This document shows, in pieces, positions 16,544 through 26,081 of a DNA stretch of 64,000 nucleotides (position 1 is its first letter; every line of letters begins with the position of its first letter). The DNA is from Fluviicola sp. (GTDB taxonomy: Bacteria; Bacteroidota; Bacteroidia; Flavobacteriales_D; Crocinitomicaceae). The position numbers were made by a program, and so were the translations under genes. The DNA is taken from positions 62,001-126,000 of the forward strand of contig NZ_JBCNJT010000002.1 in NCBI RefSeq assembly GCF_039596395.1, read 5' to 3'. The notes below the pieces were generated by a model, which saw only the letters and a list, made by a program, of their open reading frames with translations, was not told where the DNA came from and searched no databases.

Positions 16544-19489
16544 TTAATCTTTATTAAAAACCGGGATCAAAATAATGATTTTTGTACCACACGGCTTACC
16601 GCTTTCATCCGTCAGGTTTTCTATCTCAAAATCAAATTCTGTATTGTATTTCTCCTTGAACAAGCTTAGCCTTTCGGAAGTAATCTGCATGCCATAAGAC
16701 TTATGCTCCGAATTCAATGCGTTCTTATTCTTGGAATCATACCCGATTCCATTATCCGTCACCACTACCACCAGCCTGTTCTCAACCAGTTCTTTAAAAT
16801 TGATCTCCAGTTTACCGGCAACCTCCAATCCTTTGAAACCATGAATGATGGCATTTTCTACGAAAGGTTGTATCAACATCGGAGGAATGTGTTTTTGCAG
16901 TTCCGTATGAGTGAGTGAAACCGTAAACTCAAAATCAAAGCGGTCTTTAAAACGCATTTTTTCCAGCTGAATGTATTTGGACAAAACGTCGATTTCCTGC
17001 TGGATCGTTACCTCGCTTTCACGCGAATTATTCAAGGTCATACGTATCAACTGCGAAAGCATTTGGAGGTATTTTTCAGCCAGGTCGTTTTCATTATAAA
17101 CCAGGAAACTTTGAATAGAATTCAGGGAATTGAATATAAAATGTGGATTCATTTGAGCCAGGAGCGCTTTCTGTTCCAGTTTTTCAATTTGCCGCTTATA
17201 CTTTCGCTGGCGATTGATCTGAACTACCCTTATCCGGAACAGGACAAACGCCACCAGGAAACTGCTCAAAACCAGGAACAGGTAAAACCATACGGTCTCC
17301 ACAAATTTGGGTTGTTTATGGAGCGTTAATATCCCATAGGGTTTTTGCCAGATTCCGTTATCGCTCAAATAAGACAATTCCAAATGGTAATCCCCGGAAG
17401 TCAAATCGTAGAAATCAATACTTCCGGTATTTCCGTACGTCCATTTATCGCCGGAAGAAAGGCGGTATTTGTATTTCTGGCTTCCCAAGCTCTTGTAATT
17501 CGTTGACCGCAATTCGATGTGAATCATTTTAGCACTGCTGGAAACTTCCAGGTAAGTCGATTTCGGATAAATCACTTTCCCGTCGATATTCAATTCTTTT
17601 ACGGAAACTTGTCTTTTCAAGGGATTAATCAAAAAACTCAGGTCTTCCGGAAATTTCGAAATTCCTTTCTTGGTAGCCAGATACACGGTTTCTCCATCCA
17701 GGTAAACATAATTCACCTCATTGGTTGCCAAACCGTTTACATTCAGAATATTGTGGATACGGACATACCTGTTTCCTGCAAAAAACAATTTGGACACACC
17801 GCTGTTAGTGGCAACCCAGCAGGTATTCCCATTTTTATCGATCTCTATCTTGTTGATCTGATCGCTCACCAATCCATTTTCATTCGTGATGTGATACGCA
17901 ATCTTTCCATCCTTGAAAATATAAATCCCTTCTCCCCTGGTACCGATTACCAGCCCCAGTTGTTTCGAATACCTGACACAGGAAACGCGGTTATTCCTGA
18001 TTACTTGCGGAAACATGGAATTGTCCAGCAAACCGTTTTTCAGGCAGAACAAGCCTTTGGCATTTCCTAGAAAAATAGCCCCTTTATCGGAAGAACAAAC
18101 CGTTTCAAAAAAATGGTGCATGTTCTTGTTGTATTTCCTCGAAGCAAAGTAATCATAAAGCGTATCAAGTTCACCCGAACGTTTGATCCGTACAACCAAC
18201 GAGGAGCAAATCAGCATACTCGTATCGTTCTCATTGAAACTATCGTAATAATTCGGAACCTGCCAGTATTTTTTATTGCTTACATCAACCGGTAGTTCTC
18301 TGTTCGGCCTGGGTAAAACCAGGAGGTTGTCGAAACGTGAAATGATATTTCGTGAAATGTGGTTGGAAGTTATCAGCGGCTTATGATCTTTCAGGCGGAA
18401 TATCCCCCAATGATTCGAATAAAAAATATCTTTATTTACGTCCACCGCTATGTGAGTGACATCAACCTCTTTCTGATTCTCAAAAACCGACAGGTTCTTC
18501 ACAATCGAATTCGGCATATAGACAATCCCTTTGTCGAGGGTTGAAAACCACCATCCTTTTTCCCGGTCTTTAAAAACTGCAGATACCTGGAACCCTTGCA
18601 TCAAATGCTTCCGGGGAGCTTTTGCCAATCCGTATTTCCTCACATTTTTCAGTCTGTGAGCTCCGTTTACCGTAGCAATCCACAGATCATTCCCTATAGG
18701 AAAAAAGCCGGTTGTACCCGGGAAATAAAGTGTTTTATCCGGATGATCCACGTCGTAAAAACTATCCTGGATGCGAATGATTCGTACACCATTTACCACC
18801 TTCAATTCACACAGGTAGCTTTGCATCATGTTCTTATAGGCATCCAGGTTATAAGTTTTCCGTTCCAGCTTCCCGTTTTTGCGGATGTTAGCTGTGAACA
18901 CATTATTCTGGAATCTCGATAACAACACATCGAAAGTTACGAGGTAAGTACCGTTAATCAGGTTGAAGGTCAAAGGATCCTGCTTAAATGTCGATAAGTA
19001 TGTTTTTCCTTTCGAATCGATCTTCAGAATACCATTATTGCCGGAACAGAAATAGACATTGTCTTTGTCATCGATCGTGAAGGATTTGTATGGATACAGG
19101 TTATTTCCAATATAATCGGATATTAACCGGTTGTATTTGTATTTAACTACTTTGTGGCGTTCAACGTCGTAATAACTTAAAAGCCCGTTGTAGCTGACAA
19201 ACCAAATCCGGCCTTTATAATCCTCGTAGATCCAAAAAATCACATTGTCCGGAAGTCCGCTTTTCGTGGTCAATACTTCCATGTGGAAACCATCGTATTT
19301 TACCACTCCGCGATCCGTACAAAACCACATATATCCTTGTCGGCCCTGGTAAACAAAGTAAGTTTCGGAACTCGGCAATCCTTCCTTGATCGAAAACGTC
19401 CTGTATGCCGGTTCCCAATTGATTTGAGCGCCTGAGAAACTAACAAAAAGGAAAGTCATCAATCCTGCGATATGTCTCCTAAAACTCAT
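16544..19489 (-). CDS. propeller-sensor histidine kinase, LytS type (copy 2)
   Basis: A 981-residue tandem paralogue of the kinase at 13600-16533, collinear in all domains: signal peptide, propeller (WFSTLDKGIVYMPN, MWFCTDRGVVKYDG), Ig-like domain, one membrane span, His_kinase with H783 in MNPHFIFNSLNSIQSF, and ATPase with PFVENAIIHGFKG and DNGIGYD. Both proteins end I-P-(I/V)-F-N-K-D. The sensory halves differ much more than the kinase halves, suggesting different ligands with a shared output. It begins 1 nt after truA, so truA and both kinases look like one operon driven from 20260. Confidence 0.9.
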   Translation of the reverse strand: MSFRRHIAGLMTFLFVSFSGAQINWEPAYRTFSIKEGLPSSETYFVYQGRQGYMWFCTDRGVVKYDGFHMEVLTTKSGLPDNVIFWIYEDYKGRIWFVSYNGLLSYYDVERHKVVKYKYNRLISDYIGNNLYPYKSFTIDDKDNVYFCSGNNGILKIDSKGKTYLSTFKQDPLTFNLINGTYLVTFDVLLSRFQNNVFTANIRKNGKLERKTYNLDAYKNMMQSYLCELKVVNGVRIIRIQDSFYDVDHPDKTLYFPGTTGFFPIGNDLWIATVNGAHRLKNVRKYGLAKAPRKHLMQGFQVSAVFKDREKGWWFSTLDKGIVYMPNSIVKNLSVFENQKEVDVTHIAVDVNKDIFYSNHWGIFRLKDHKPLITSNHISRNIISRFDNLLVLPRPNRELPVDVSNKKYWQVPNYYDSFNENDTSMLICSSLVVRIKRSGELDTLYDYFASRKYNKNMHHFFETVCSSDKGAIFLGNAKGLFCLKNGLLDNSMFPQVIRNNRVSCVRYSKQLGLVIGTRGEGIYIFKDGKIAYHITNENGLVSDQINKIEIDKNGNTCWVATNSGVSKLFFAGNRYVRIHNILNVNGLATNEVNYVYLDGETVYLATKKGISKFPEDLSFLINPLKRQVSVKELNIDGKVIYPKSTYLEVSSSAKMIHIELRSTNYKSLGSQKYKYRLSSGDKWTYGNTGSIDFYDLTSGDYHLELSYLSDNGIWQKPYGILTLHKQPKFVETVWFYLFLVLSSFLVAFVLFRIRVVQINRQRKYKRQIEKLEQKALLAQMNPHFIFNSLNSIQSFLVYNENDLAEKYLQMLSQLIRMTLNNSRESEVTIQQEIDVLSKYIQLEKMRFKDRFDFEFTVSLTHTELQKHIPPMLIQPFVENAIIHGFKGLEVAGKLEINFKELVENRLVVVVTDNGIGYDSKNKNALNSEHKSYGMQITSERLSLFKEKYNTEFDFEIENLTDESGKPCGTKIIILIPVFNKD

Positions 19490-19490
19490 T

Positions 19491-20255
19491 TCACTCAGCT
19501 GTTTTCGCGAACAATTCTTTTGGGTATTGAATATCGACCAAAAATAGTCCTTTTGCCGGAACAGACAATTTTGCTTCCCCCCGGTCTTTCAACGCGATAA
19601 TGTGTGTCAGATCTTCTTCTTCCAGGTTGCCGTATCCAACTTCCAGTAAGGTTCCCACCACTGCGCGCACCATGTTTCTCAGAAAGCGGTCTGCGCTTAT
19701 TTCAAAGTACCAGGAATCTTCCGTCAACTGATGCCATTTTGCAGCGGTGACGGTACACCTATTGGTTTTCACATCCGTGTGCAATTTAGAGAAGGAAGTA
19801 AAATCCTGGTTTCCCAGTAAACGGGTTGCTGCCCTGTTCATGGCTTCGAAGTCAATTGCGCTTACCAGGTGATAGCTATCCAGCAGGAATGCATTTTTTT
19901 TCCGGTGAATGAAATAACGATAAGTGCGGGATGTCGCTGAAAATCGCGCATGAAACGCTTCGGATACTTTTTGAGCGGAAAAAATCGCAATATCATCCGG
20001 GAGCATTTTGTTTAACTTATAGACCAATTGAGCCGTATCCACTTCTTTATGCAGATCAGCATGCAACACGTAATAAGATGCATGCACGCCAGTATCCGTG
20101 CGGCCGCAACCAACCACCGAGACCGGATTATTTCCCATCAGCTGAGACAAACGCTTTTCCAGTTCTTCCTGCACAGAAGAAGCATTCGGCTGGATTTGCC
20201 AACCGTGATAGTTCGTTCCGCGGTAAGCGAGTTCCAAAGCATATCGAAATGTCAT
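19491..20255 (-). CDS. truA: tRNA pseudouridine synthase A
   Basis: TruA converts U38-U40 of the tRNA anticodon arm to pseudouridine. The 254-residue protein has the catalytic aspartate D54 in GCGRTDTGVHA, the early RGTNYHGWQ motif, and the C-terminal RFLRNMVRAVVGTLLEVG. The ATG at 20255 is 4 nt after a perfect TAACTTTG -7 element, so the message appears leaderless. The first of two sensor-kinase genes starts 1 nt after its stop. Confidence 0.95.
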   Translation of the reverse strand: MTFRYALELAYRGTNYHGWQIQPNASSVQEELEKRLSQLMGNNPVSVVGCGRTDTGVHASYYVLHADLHKEVDTAQLVYKLNKMLPDDIAIFSAQKVSEAFHARFSATSRTYRYFIHRKKNAFLLDSYHLVSAIDFEAMNRAATRLLGNQDFTSFSKLHTDVKTNRCTVTAAKWHQLTEDSWYFEISADRFLRNMVRAVVGTLLEVGYGNLEEEDLTHIIALKDRGEAKLSVPAKGLFLVDIQYPKELFAKTAE

Positions 20256-20259
20256 TCCG

Positions 20260-20267
20260 CAAAGTTA
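20260..20267 (-). promoter_or_regulatory. -7 element 4 nt before truA ATG
   Basis: TAACTTTG then CGGA then ATG on the minus strand; it probably drives truA and both downstream kinases. Confidence 0.6.
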
Positions 20268-20391
20268 ATCAATTCGTTTGCTTCACAGATATCCCGCGTC
20301 AGGCTTAGCATCCTTAACATTAAAATAATCCGGCCGGTATTAATTAATTATTTCGTAACACAGCAGTAATTATTAAGGAAAGTTACAAGGA

Positions 20392-20399
20392 TACTTTTG
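20392..20399 (+). promoter_or_regulatory. -7 element of the PhoB/PhoR-like pair
   Basis: TACTTTTG, exact consensus. It overlaps an in-frame TTG (20397-20399), which therefore cannot be the start codon. A TTAACATT box lies about 80 nt upstream, resembling the boxes at 3187-3408. Confidence 0.6.
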
Positions 20400-20423
20400 C
20401 CTCGAACATTAACAAGGAGCACA

Positions 20424-21113
20424 ATGCAAGTGAGTAAGGGACAAACCATACTTTTAGTGGATGACGAAAAGGATATTCTGGAGTTTTTGCAGTATAACCT
20501 GGAGCGGGAAGGATATAAAGTATTTGTTGCCAACGACGGGCTCGAAGGAGTCGAAATGGCTCAAAAAGTTTCACCGGATCTGATCCTGATGGATGTGATG
20601 ATGCCGAGAATGGATGGAATTGAAGCATGCCAGACCATTCGACAGGATCTTCAGCTGAATTCACCTTTGATTGCTTTCCTGACTTCCAGGGCAGAAGATT
20701 ACTCGCAAGTTGCAGGTTTCGAGGCCGGTGCTGACGATTATATTACCAAACCGATCAGGCCGCGTTTACTGGTTTCAAAAGTAGAAGCATTGCTTCGAAG
20801 AGCCGGGCGCATCAACGGTACTGAGGCAGAGATCAAAACATCTTCCATTACGGTGAACCGCGAGAAGTTCCTGGTATTTATGAATGACGAAGAAATCCAG
20901 CTTCCGAAAAAAGAGTTCGAACTGATCGAATTATTGGCTTCCAGACCGGGAAAGGTTTTTACACGCGAACAAATCCTGACAACTGTCTGGGGTGACGAAA
21001 CAATCGTAGGTGAGCGTACCATTGATGTTCACATCAGAAAATTGAGAGAGAAACTAGGAGAATCGTATATTCGTACCATTAAAGGTGTTGGTTATACATT
21101 TTCTGAAAAGTGA
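20424..21113 (+). CDS. PhoB-like OmpR-family response regulator
   Basis: A 229-residue regulator. Receiver: D13/D14, phospho-acceptor D57 in MDVMMPRMDG, and lysine in DYITKPIRPR. Winged helix: VGERTIDVHIRKLREKLG. I start at the ATG 20424, which has AAGGAG 5 nt upstream; the longer TTG reading overlaps the -7 box. The stop overlaps the GTG of the downstream kinase by 4 nt (GTGA), so the pair is coupled. Strong similarity to the orphan regulator at 1680 and the TTAACATT box upstream suggest a phosphate-type (PhoB) system, by inference. Confidence 0.92.
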   Translation: MQVSKGQTILLVDDEKDILEFLQYNLEREGYKVFVANDGLEGVEMAQKVSPDLILMDVMMPRMDGIEACQTIRQDLQLNSPLIAFLTSRAEDYSQVAGFEAGADDYITKPIRPRLLVSKVEALLRRAGRINGTEAEIKTSSITVNREKFLVFMNDEEIQLPKKEFELIELLASRPGKVFTREQILTTVWGDETIVGERTIDVHIRKLREKLGESYIRTIKGVGYTFSEK

Positions 21114-22195
21114 AAAAATTAAATCCGTTTACCATTGTTCTGATAGGAAGCAGTATTGTTGCATCAGCTTTAGTACTTATCCTGCTGACCGTTCATTTCT
21201 TCTACCCGATTCCGGCAGTGGCCTTTATTTCCATCGTTCTGTTTGGTTCCCTGGCTACCTTCACAGCTTTTTATTACCTCTTCAGAGGATTTATCTACAA
21301 TCGCCTGCGTATTCTTTACCGGTCCATCCGCAAAGGAAAACTGGTACCGGAAGAAAAGCTGTACATCAACATGTCGAAAGACATTATCGGGAAAGCAGAA
21401 ACGGATTCACAACAATGGAGTGACCAGCGAAAATCAGAGATTACCCAACTCCAGGAGCAGGACAAATTCCGGCGGGAATTTATCGGCAATCTTGCCCACG
21501 AATTGAAAACACCTGTTTTCTCCATCCAGGGATATGTTTTAACGCTGTTGGAAGGCGGACTGGAAGACGAAAAAGTGAACCGTATGTTCCTGGAACGTGC
21601 TTCCAAAGCAATCGACCGGATGACCAACATCCTGAATGATCTCGACGAACTAACCAAACTGGAAGTCAACGACCTGAAGATGGACCAGCGTCCATTTGAC
21701 CTGAAAGAACTGGCCAAAGAAGTCATGGACAGTTTGGAGCTTCGTGCCCAGGAAAAGCATATTAAACTGCGATTTGCGAAAGATTATCACAAGGAAATCA
21801 TGGTGCGTGCCGACCGCGGAAAAATTGCACAGGTCTTAACAAACCTGATCAGTAATTCCATTTCCTATGGAAATGAGAACGGGGAAACACAGATCCGCTT
21901 TTACGAAGTGGATGAGTTGGTTTCCGTAGAAATCTCCGACAACGGACCGGGAATAGAACCACATGAACTGCCGCGCTTATTTGAGCGTTTTTACCGCGTG
22001 GAAAAAAGCCGTAACAGGAATGAAGGCGGTTCGGGACTTGGCCTTTCCATTGTGAAACACATCCTGGATTCTCACAATCAAACAATTTCCGTTCGCAGTA
22101 CGATCGGGGTGGGAAGTACGTTTACATTCTCACTGGATAAATTTGAAGGAACATCTTCGACTTTGGTTACTTCGAGAGGGATTACAATTAAATAA
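21110..22195 (+). CDS. PhoR-like sensor histidine kinase
   Basis: A 361-residue membrane kinase starting with GTG inside the stop of its cognate regulator. Two hydrophobic segments (about 7-28 and 32-55) leave almost no periplasmic loop, so the signal is probably sensed in the membrane or through a partner, as in PhoR. HisKA has H130 in NLAHELKTP. The ATPase has N-box LTNLISNSISYG, G1 DNGPGIEP, F-box LFERFYRVEK and G2 GGSGLGLSIVKH. No PAS domain is evident. Together with 20424 it forms a two-component system. Confidence 0.92.
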   Translation: MKKLNPFTIVLIGSSIVASALVLILLTVHFFYPIPAVAFISIVLFGSLATFTAFYYLFRGFIYNRLRILYRSIRKGKLVPEEKLYINMSKDIIGKAETDSQQWSDQRKSEITQLQEQDKFRREFIGNLAHELKTPVFSIQGYVLTLLEGGLEDEKVNRMFLERASKAIDRMTNILNDLDELTKLEVNDLKMDQRPFDLKELAKEVMDSLELRAQEKHIKLRFAKDYHKEIMVRADRGKIAQVLTNLISNSISYGNENGETQIRFYEVDELVSVEISDNGPGIEPHELPRLFERFYRVEKSRNRNEGGSGLGLSIVKHILDSHNQTISVRSTIGVGSTFTFSLDKFEGTSSTLVTSRGITIK

Positions 22196-22207
22196 TTGCG
22201 AGTTTCG

Positions 22208-22232
22208 AATGCCTGATTACGAATTAGAATTC
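22208..22232. repeat. dispersed GAATGCC...ACGAATTA phrase, copy 1
   Basis: GAATGCCTGATTACGAATTA followed by GAATT, in the spacer after the kinase. A close copy occurs at 53957-53981. Nearby 22286-22301 is ATAGACA-TG-TGTCTAT, a 7-bp stem with 2-nt loop at the end of the convergent gene. Confidence 0.45.
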
Positions 22233-22297
22233 GCGAAGAAAGTGAAGCTTCAAAAACATTTTTCACTCCTGACTAAAAAATATGGATAGACATGTGT

Positions 22298-23203
22298 CTA
22301 TTTGACCAGTTGTGATAAGGAATTGAGGTATTCCTGCTCCAATTGACCGGGTGTAGGAACCAGCACTGATTTCTTCTTCAGAAACTCCATATCCATCAGG
22401 GTCGAATAGCCGTTCCGGGAAATAATCATCTCTGCTGAAGCAATTTCCGCATCGGCCAGTTTCCAGTCGGTAATCACCCGTATATTTCCAGGGACTTGCG
22501 AATAGATTTTCGGAGAAATCAATGTAAGGTCTTCCGTTCCATAATGCTCAACGATCCACTCAAAAAACTGCTCCGAATATGGTTCCGGACCACTTACAAT
22601 TCCTACGATCTTATGGGGAATGACAGAAATTTCCTGTTCCTGAAAACGCGAATAAAACCCGATGTAATTCGATTTCGGAACGGGATTGCTTAATGTTCCG
22701 GCAAGCCGTTTTTGTTCGTCATCCATGATCCAGATCCCCGAAAACCGGTTCATCCATTTCCGGTGAATGCGTTGAGCAATCCAGCCTGCTTTCGGAGGGA
22801 GAGAAACCTGGTGCGTTATAAAAACCGACCGGACTTCAGAAGACCGGAATCCATAGCAATGATCCGAAAGAACAAGGGAAATGTGGTGCTTGGCAACCAA
22901 TTGCTCCGTTTGTTTTTGTTCCTGTTTGATCCAGCGGGAAAAACTCCAGGCATTCCGCCGCATTTCAGAGGTAAAATTTCCATCTCCCTTAAAACGGAAT
23001 TGAAAACCGGAAACAGGTAAATAAATTGCGGGAATTGCATAAACTTCGAAAATGCTTCGCTGCTTTTCAGAACAACAAATTACCAGTTCATTTCCCTGAT
23101 CAGCCAATTGTTTCAATAATGAAACGGATCTGGCCACATGTCCGCTTCCCCAGTCGAGGCAGGCAAATAAAATGCGCTCTTGCGACAATTCGGCCGGGAT
23201 CAT
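22298..23203 (-). CDS. glycosyltransferase-like protein, GT-B fold
   Basis: A 301-residue protein with an N-terminal LDWGSGHVARSVSL motif like the GxGH loop of GT28/MurG/MGDG-synthase-type enzymes, and a C-terminal MIISRNGYSTLMDM segment in the place where such enzymes bind the nucleotide-sugar. Substrate and acceptor are not predictable. It begins 3 nt after the stop of kup, so the two are cotranscribed, which gives no clear functional link. It ends in a small palindrome facing the PhoR-like kinase gene. Confidence 0.7.
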   Translation of the reverse strand: MIPAELSQERILFACLDWGSGHVARSVSLLKQLADQGNELVICCSEKQRSIFEVYAIPAIYLPVSGFQFRFKGDGNFTSEMRRNAWSFSRWIKQEQKQTEQLVAKHHISLVLSDHCYGFRSSEVRSVFITHQVSLPPKAGWIAQRIHRKWMNRFSGIWIMDDEQKRLAGTLSNPVPKSNYIGFYSRFQEQEISVIPHKIVGIVSGPEPYSEQFFEWIVEHYGTEDLTLISPKIYSQVPGNIRVITDWKLADAEIASAEMIISRNGYSTLMDMEFLKKKSVLVPTPGQLEQEYLNSLSQLVK

Positions 23204-23206
23204 TTG

Positions 23207-25213
23207 CTATTGGCTTCGTTTCAGGTTGATCGGAGCAGATTTGGAAAGTACATACGGGAAATTCTCTTCAACATAAGAACTCGGGTCCAAACCAAACTCG
23301 TTCTTTTCAGACAAAGCCCTTCCTTTGATGAAGAAATACATGTTCATGATTAACTTGTGGAACCACGGAAGCTCATTGTCATTCGACAGGAACTTACGGA
23401 TCACAATGAACCGGAAATCACCGATGTGATCGCTGTGATGGTACTCACAAGCATAACGCGACTTGATCTCAATTTCTCCGTTTTGGACCAGTTCTTCCAC
23501 TACCTGTTTGAACATCACATCCAGCTTCGGCTGAATACGGAATCCTAATTTGAAATCGATGCGGATTAGGTCGTTTTCATCGTGTTTGGTCACTTTATAC
23601 TCTTTCGTATACGGTTCATCCGATGTAATCACGTGAACAAACCAGTAGCGCTCCGCACGTTTTGGCTGTTGTTCCAAAATCGAATAAAACACTTTCGATT
23701 CCACTTCATCGATGCGTTCCGCGCTGGTCAGGTAAACCAAATGCGTGGCGTATGTCGGTATTTGGTCGTCCACAGATAATTTTCTCAGTATCGGCAGATA
23801 ACTCTTGATTTTCACAAAGTCAATGATGCTGTTTCGAATGATCTTACTTTTGAAAATGACGTACATTACCGCAATCAGTAACGAAGCAATCATCAACGTA
23901 ATGTAACCTCCTTCCGGGAATTTTTCCACTTGTGCAACCGCAAACCCACCTTCAATGAACAGGAAAATAGCGATCATGGCATACCTGAAAATCGGATTCC
24001 AATGTTTCCGGGCCATGTAAAAGATCAACAATATTGAAGTGCTGATCATTGCCAATACGATGGATAAACCGTAAGCAGCTTCCATGTTTTCCGATTTACG
24101 GAAAATCCAGACTACGCCCAAACAACCGAACATCAGGAACCAGTTGATCGAAGGAATATACAATTGTCCTTTGATATCGGATGGGAAATTGACTTTTACC
24201 CGTGGCCAAAGGTTCAATCGGATTGCCTCGTTGATCAAGGTAAAAGAACCGGAAATTAATGCTTGTGAAGCCACAATTGCTGCTGCTGTTGCGATAATAA
24301 TTGCAGGAAGCTTAAACCCTTCCGGAACGATCATATAGAACGGATTCTCTTCAAAAATAAAATACTTTTCACCCGGAGCCATTTTAGCACGTTCGATCAA
24401 CAAATAAGCTCCCTGGCCAAAATAATTCAGGATCAACATACTTTTTACAAAAACCCAGCTTACGCGAATATTCTGCTTTCCACAATGTCCCAAATCGGAA
24501 TACAAAGCCTCTGCTCCCGTGGTACAAAGGAAAACGGCTCCCAACAACCAGAATCCTTTCGGATAATGAACCAACAAATCATAAGCATAATAGGGATTTA
24601 CTGCTTTGATGATAGATGGATCTTTCATGAAAAACATAAAACCGATCACACCAAGCATCAGGAACCAGATCATCATTACCGGTCCGAAGAAACGACCGAT
24701 AAACTTAGTACCGAATTGCTGGATAACAAAGATCAGGATGATAATTCCAACCACTATAGGAGTTATCGGAATGTGTTTCATGGATGGAATATACGATAGT
24801 CCCTCTATTGCGGAAGAAACGGAAATCGGAGGTGTGATGATACCATCAGCCAATAATGCAGCGCCACCGATCATTGCCGGGATCACCAACCATTTGCGTT
24901 GTCTGCGCACCAATGTATACAAGGAGAAGATCCCTCCCTCCCCTTTATTATCAGCCCGAAGCGTAATGATAACATACTTGATGGTGGTTTGTAATGTCAA
25001 AGTCCAGAAAATACAGGACAAAGCCCCAAGAATTAACTGATCGGTGATTTCTTTTCCTCTTTCAATCAAATGTCCATGTGCATCACGGATTGGTTCAGCG
25101 TTTGTAATTGCTTTCAATACATAAAGCGGTGAGGTTCCGATATCCCCGAAAATAATTCCCACTGTGATGATCAATCCCGCGAACGAAAGCGCGTGATGAT
25201 GACTTTTTGACAT
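23207..25213 (-). CDS. kup: Kup potassium uptake permease
   Basis: Kup/HAK/KUP transporters take up K+ with protons. The 668-residue protein begins LSFAGLIITVGIIFGDIGTSPLYVLKA, the family signature, followed by about 12 membrane spans (to about residue 440) and a long cytoplasmic C-terminal domain (about 450-668). GTEALYSDLGHCG-like and ADGIITPPISVSSAIEGL blocks are typical. It is divergent from trmB and cotranscribed with the downstream glycosyltransferase-like gene. A weak TACCTTTA -7-like box lies about 20 nt upstream. Confidence 0.95.
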   Translation of the reverse strand: MSKSHHHALSFAGLIITVGIIFGDIGTSPLYVLKAITNAEPIRDAHGHLIERGKEITDQLILGALSCIFWTLTLQTTIKYVIITLRADNKGEGGIFSLYTLVRRQRKWLVIPAMIGGAALLADGIITPPISVSSAIEGLSYIPSMKHIPITPIVVGIIILIFVIQQFGTKFIGRFFGPVMMIWFLMLGVIGFMFFMKDPSIIKAVNPYYAYDLLVHYPKGFWLLGAVFLCTTGAEALYSDLGHCGKQNIRVSWVFVKSMLILNYFGQGAYLLIERAKMAPGEKYFIFEENPFYMIVPEGFKLPAIIIATAAAIVASQALISGSFTLINEAIRLNLWPRVKVNFPSDIKGQLYIPSINWFLMFGCLGVVWIFRKSENMEAAYGLSIVLAMISTSILLIFYMARKHWNPIFRYAMIAIFLFIEGGFAVAQVEKFPEGGYITLMIASLLIAVMYVIFKSKIIRNSIIDFVKIKSYLPILRKLSVDDQIPTYATHLVYLTSAERIDEVESKVFYSILEQQPKRAERYWFVHVITSDEPYTKEYKVTKHDENDLIRIDFKLGFRIQPKLDVMFKQVVEELVQNGEIEIKSRYACEYHHSDHIGDFRFIVIRKFLSNDNELPWFHKLIMNMYFFIKGRALSEKNEFGLDPSSYVEENFPYVLSKSAPINLKRSQ

Positions 25214-25305
25214 AAGGCTTATAAATTAAAACGTAAAGGTACATATTGGGAAAATCACTTGCTACGATTTGGTGAAAAATCCGCAAAAAACTTTTAGAGA
25301 TTGTG

Positions 25306-25313
25306 TACTTTTG
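25306..25313 (+). promoter_or_regulatory. -7 element of trmB
   Basis: TACTTTTG, exact consensus, 9 nt before the ATG at 25323; it lies downstream of an in-frame TTG at 25269, excluding that start. Confidence 0.6.
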
Positions 25314-25322
25314 CACCGATTT

Positions 25323-26003
25323 ATGGGAAAGAATAAACTGAGACGCTTTGCGGAAATGAAATCGTGGAACAATGTCTTCGAACCGACATTGGAACCAAAC
25401 CCGCAAGACGCCTTTCCGTTGAAAGGAAAATGGCATCAAGATTACTTTAAGAACTCCAATCCGATCGTGCTTGAATTGGGCTGCGGAAAGGGAGAATATT
25501 CTGTGGGGCTGGCCAAACACTATCCGAACAAGAACTTTATCGGTGTGGATATCAAAGGTTCGCGCATGTTCGTGGGTGCCAAAGAGGCGCTGGATGAAAA
25601 CCTGGAAAATGTAGCTTTCCTTCGTACCAAAATTGATTTCATCGATTCGTACTTTGAACCGAATGAAGTGGATGAAATCTGGCTGACTTTCTCAGACCCT
25701 CAGCCCCTGAAACCAAGAAAAAGATTGACTTCCGAGCAATTTATAGCGCGTTACAGACGTATTTTGAAACCGGGAGGAATTGTGCATTTGAAAACAGATT
25801 CCACGCTCTTGTTTGAATCAACGGAGGAACAAATCAAAGAACACAATTATGATCTGATCGAATTGACCTGGGACCTATACCAATCCATGCCGGAAGACCT
25901 CGATCCGACTATCCGTGAAATTCTGCATATCAAAACGCATTACGAACAGCTGTTCACTGCGAAAGGTTCAGTGATTAAGTATTGTTCGTTTAAAATTCAT
26001 TGA
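25323..26003 (+). CDS. trmB: tRNA (guanine-N7)-methyltransferase
   Basis: TrmB methylates G46 of the tRNA variable loop with SAM. The 226-residue protein has SAM motif I (VLELGCGKGEYS), motif II region FIGVDIKGSRMF, and the TrmB-specific WLTFSDPQPLKPRKRLT and LKPGGIVHLKTDS segments. I start at MGKNKLRRFAEMKSW because the promoter lies between this ATG and the longer reading frame. A 42-bp palindrome with a T-run follows and would terminate both trmB and the convergent clpX. Confidence 0.95.
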   Translation: MGKNKLRRFAEMKSWNNVFEPTLEPNPQDAFPLKGKWHQDYFKNSNPIVLELGCGKGEYSVGLAKHYPNKNFIGVDIKGSRMFVGAKEALDENLENVAFLRTKIDFIDSYFEPNEVDEIWLTFSDPQPLKPRKRLTSEQFIARYRRILKPGGIVHLKTDSTLLFESTEEQIKEHNYDLIELTWDLYQSMPEDLDPTIREILHIKTHYEQLFTAKGSVIKYCSFKIH

Positions 26004-26017
26004 AATAATACGACCAT

Positions 26018-26061
26018 AAAACACGTAGGCACGCGATTAATCGCGTGCCTACGTGTTTTTT
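26018..26061. terminator. 42-bp perfect palindrome, bidirectional terminator
   Basis: A 21-bp perfect stem: AAAACACGTAGGCACGCGATT against its exact complement (26018-26059), T-run to 26061 on the plus strand and A-run at its left for the minus strand. It lies between convergent trmB and clpX. Its core equals the palindrome at 13482-13503. Confidence 0.85.
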
Positions 26062-26081
26062 ATCTATAATTGATAATTTCG

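Noticed and set aside
16703-18922. Open frames antisense to the propeller kinases (for example 17519-18070)
   Set aside because: They mirror codon bias of the true genes on the opposite strand and have no family motifs or start signals.
20397-20423. TTG start for the PhoB-like regulator
   Set aside because: The TTG overlaps the -7 promoter element, and the ATG at 20424 has an AAGGAG site.
25269-25322. Longer N-terminus of TrmB
   Set aside because: The promoter lies inside this stretch, and the residues do not match the family.
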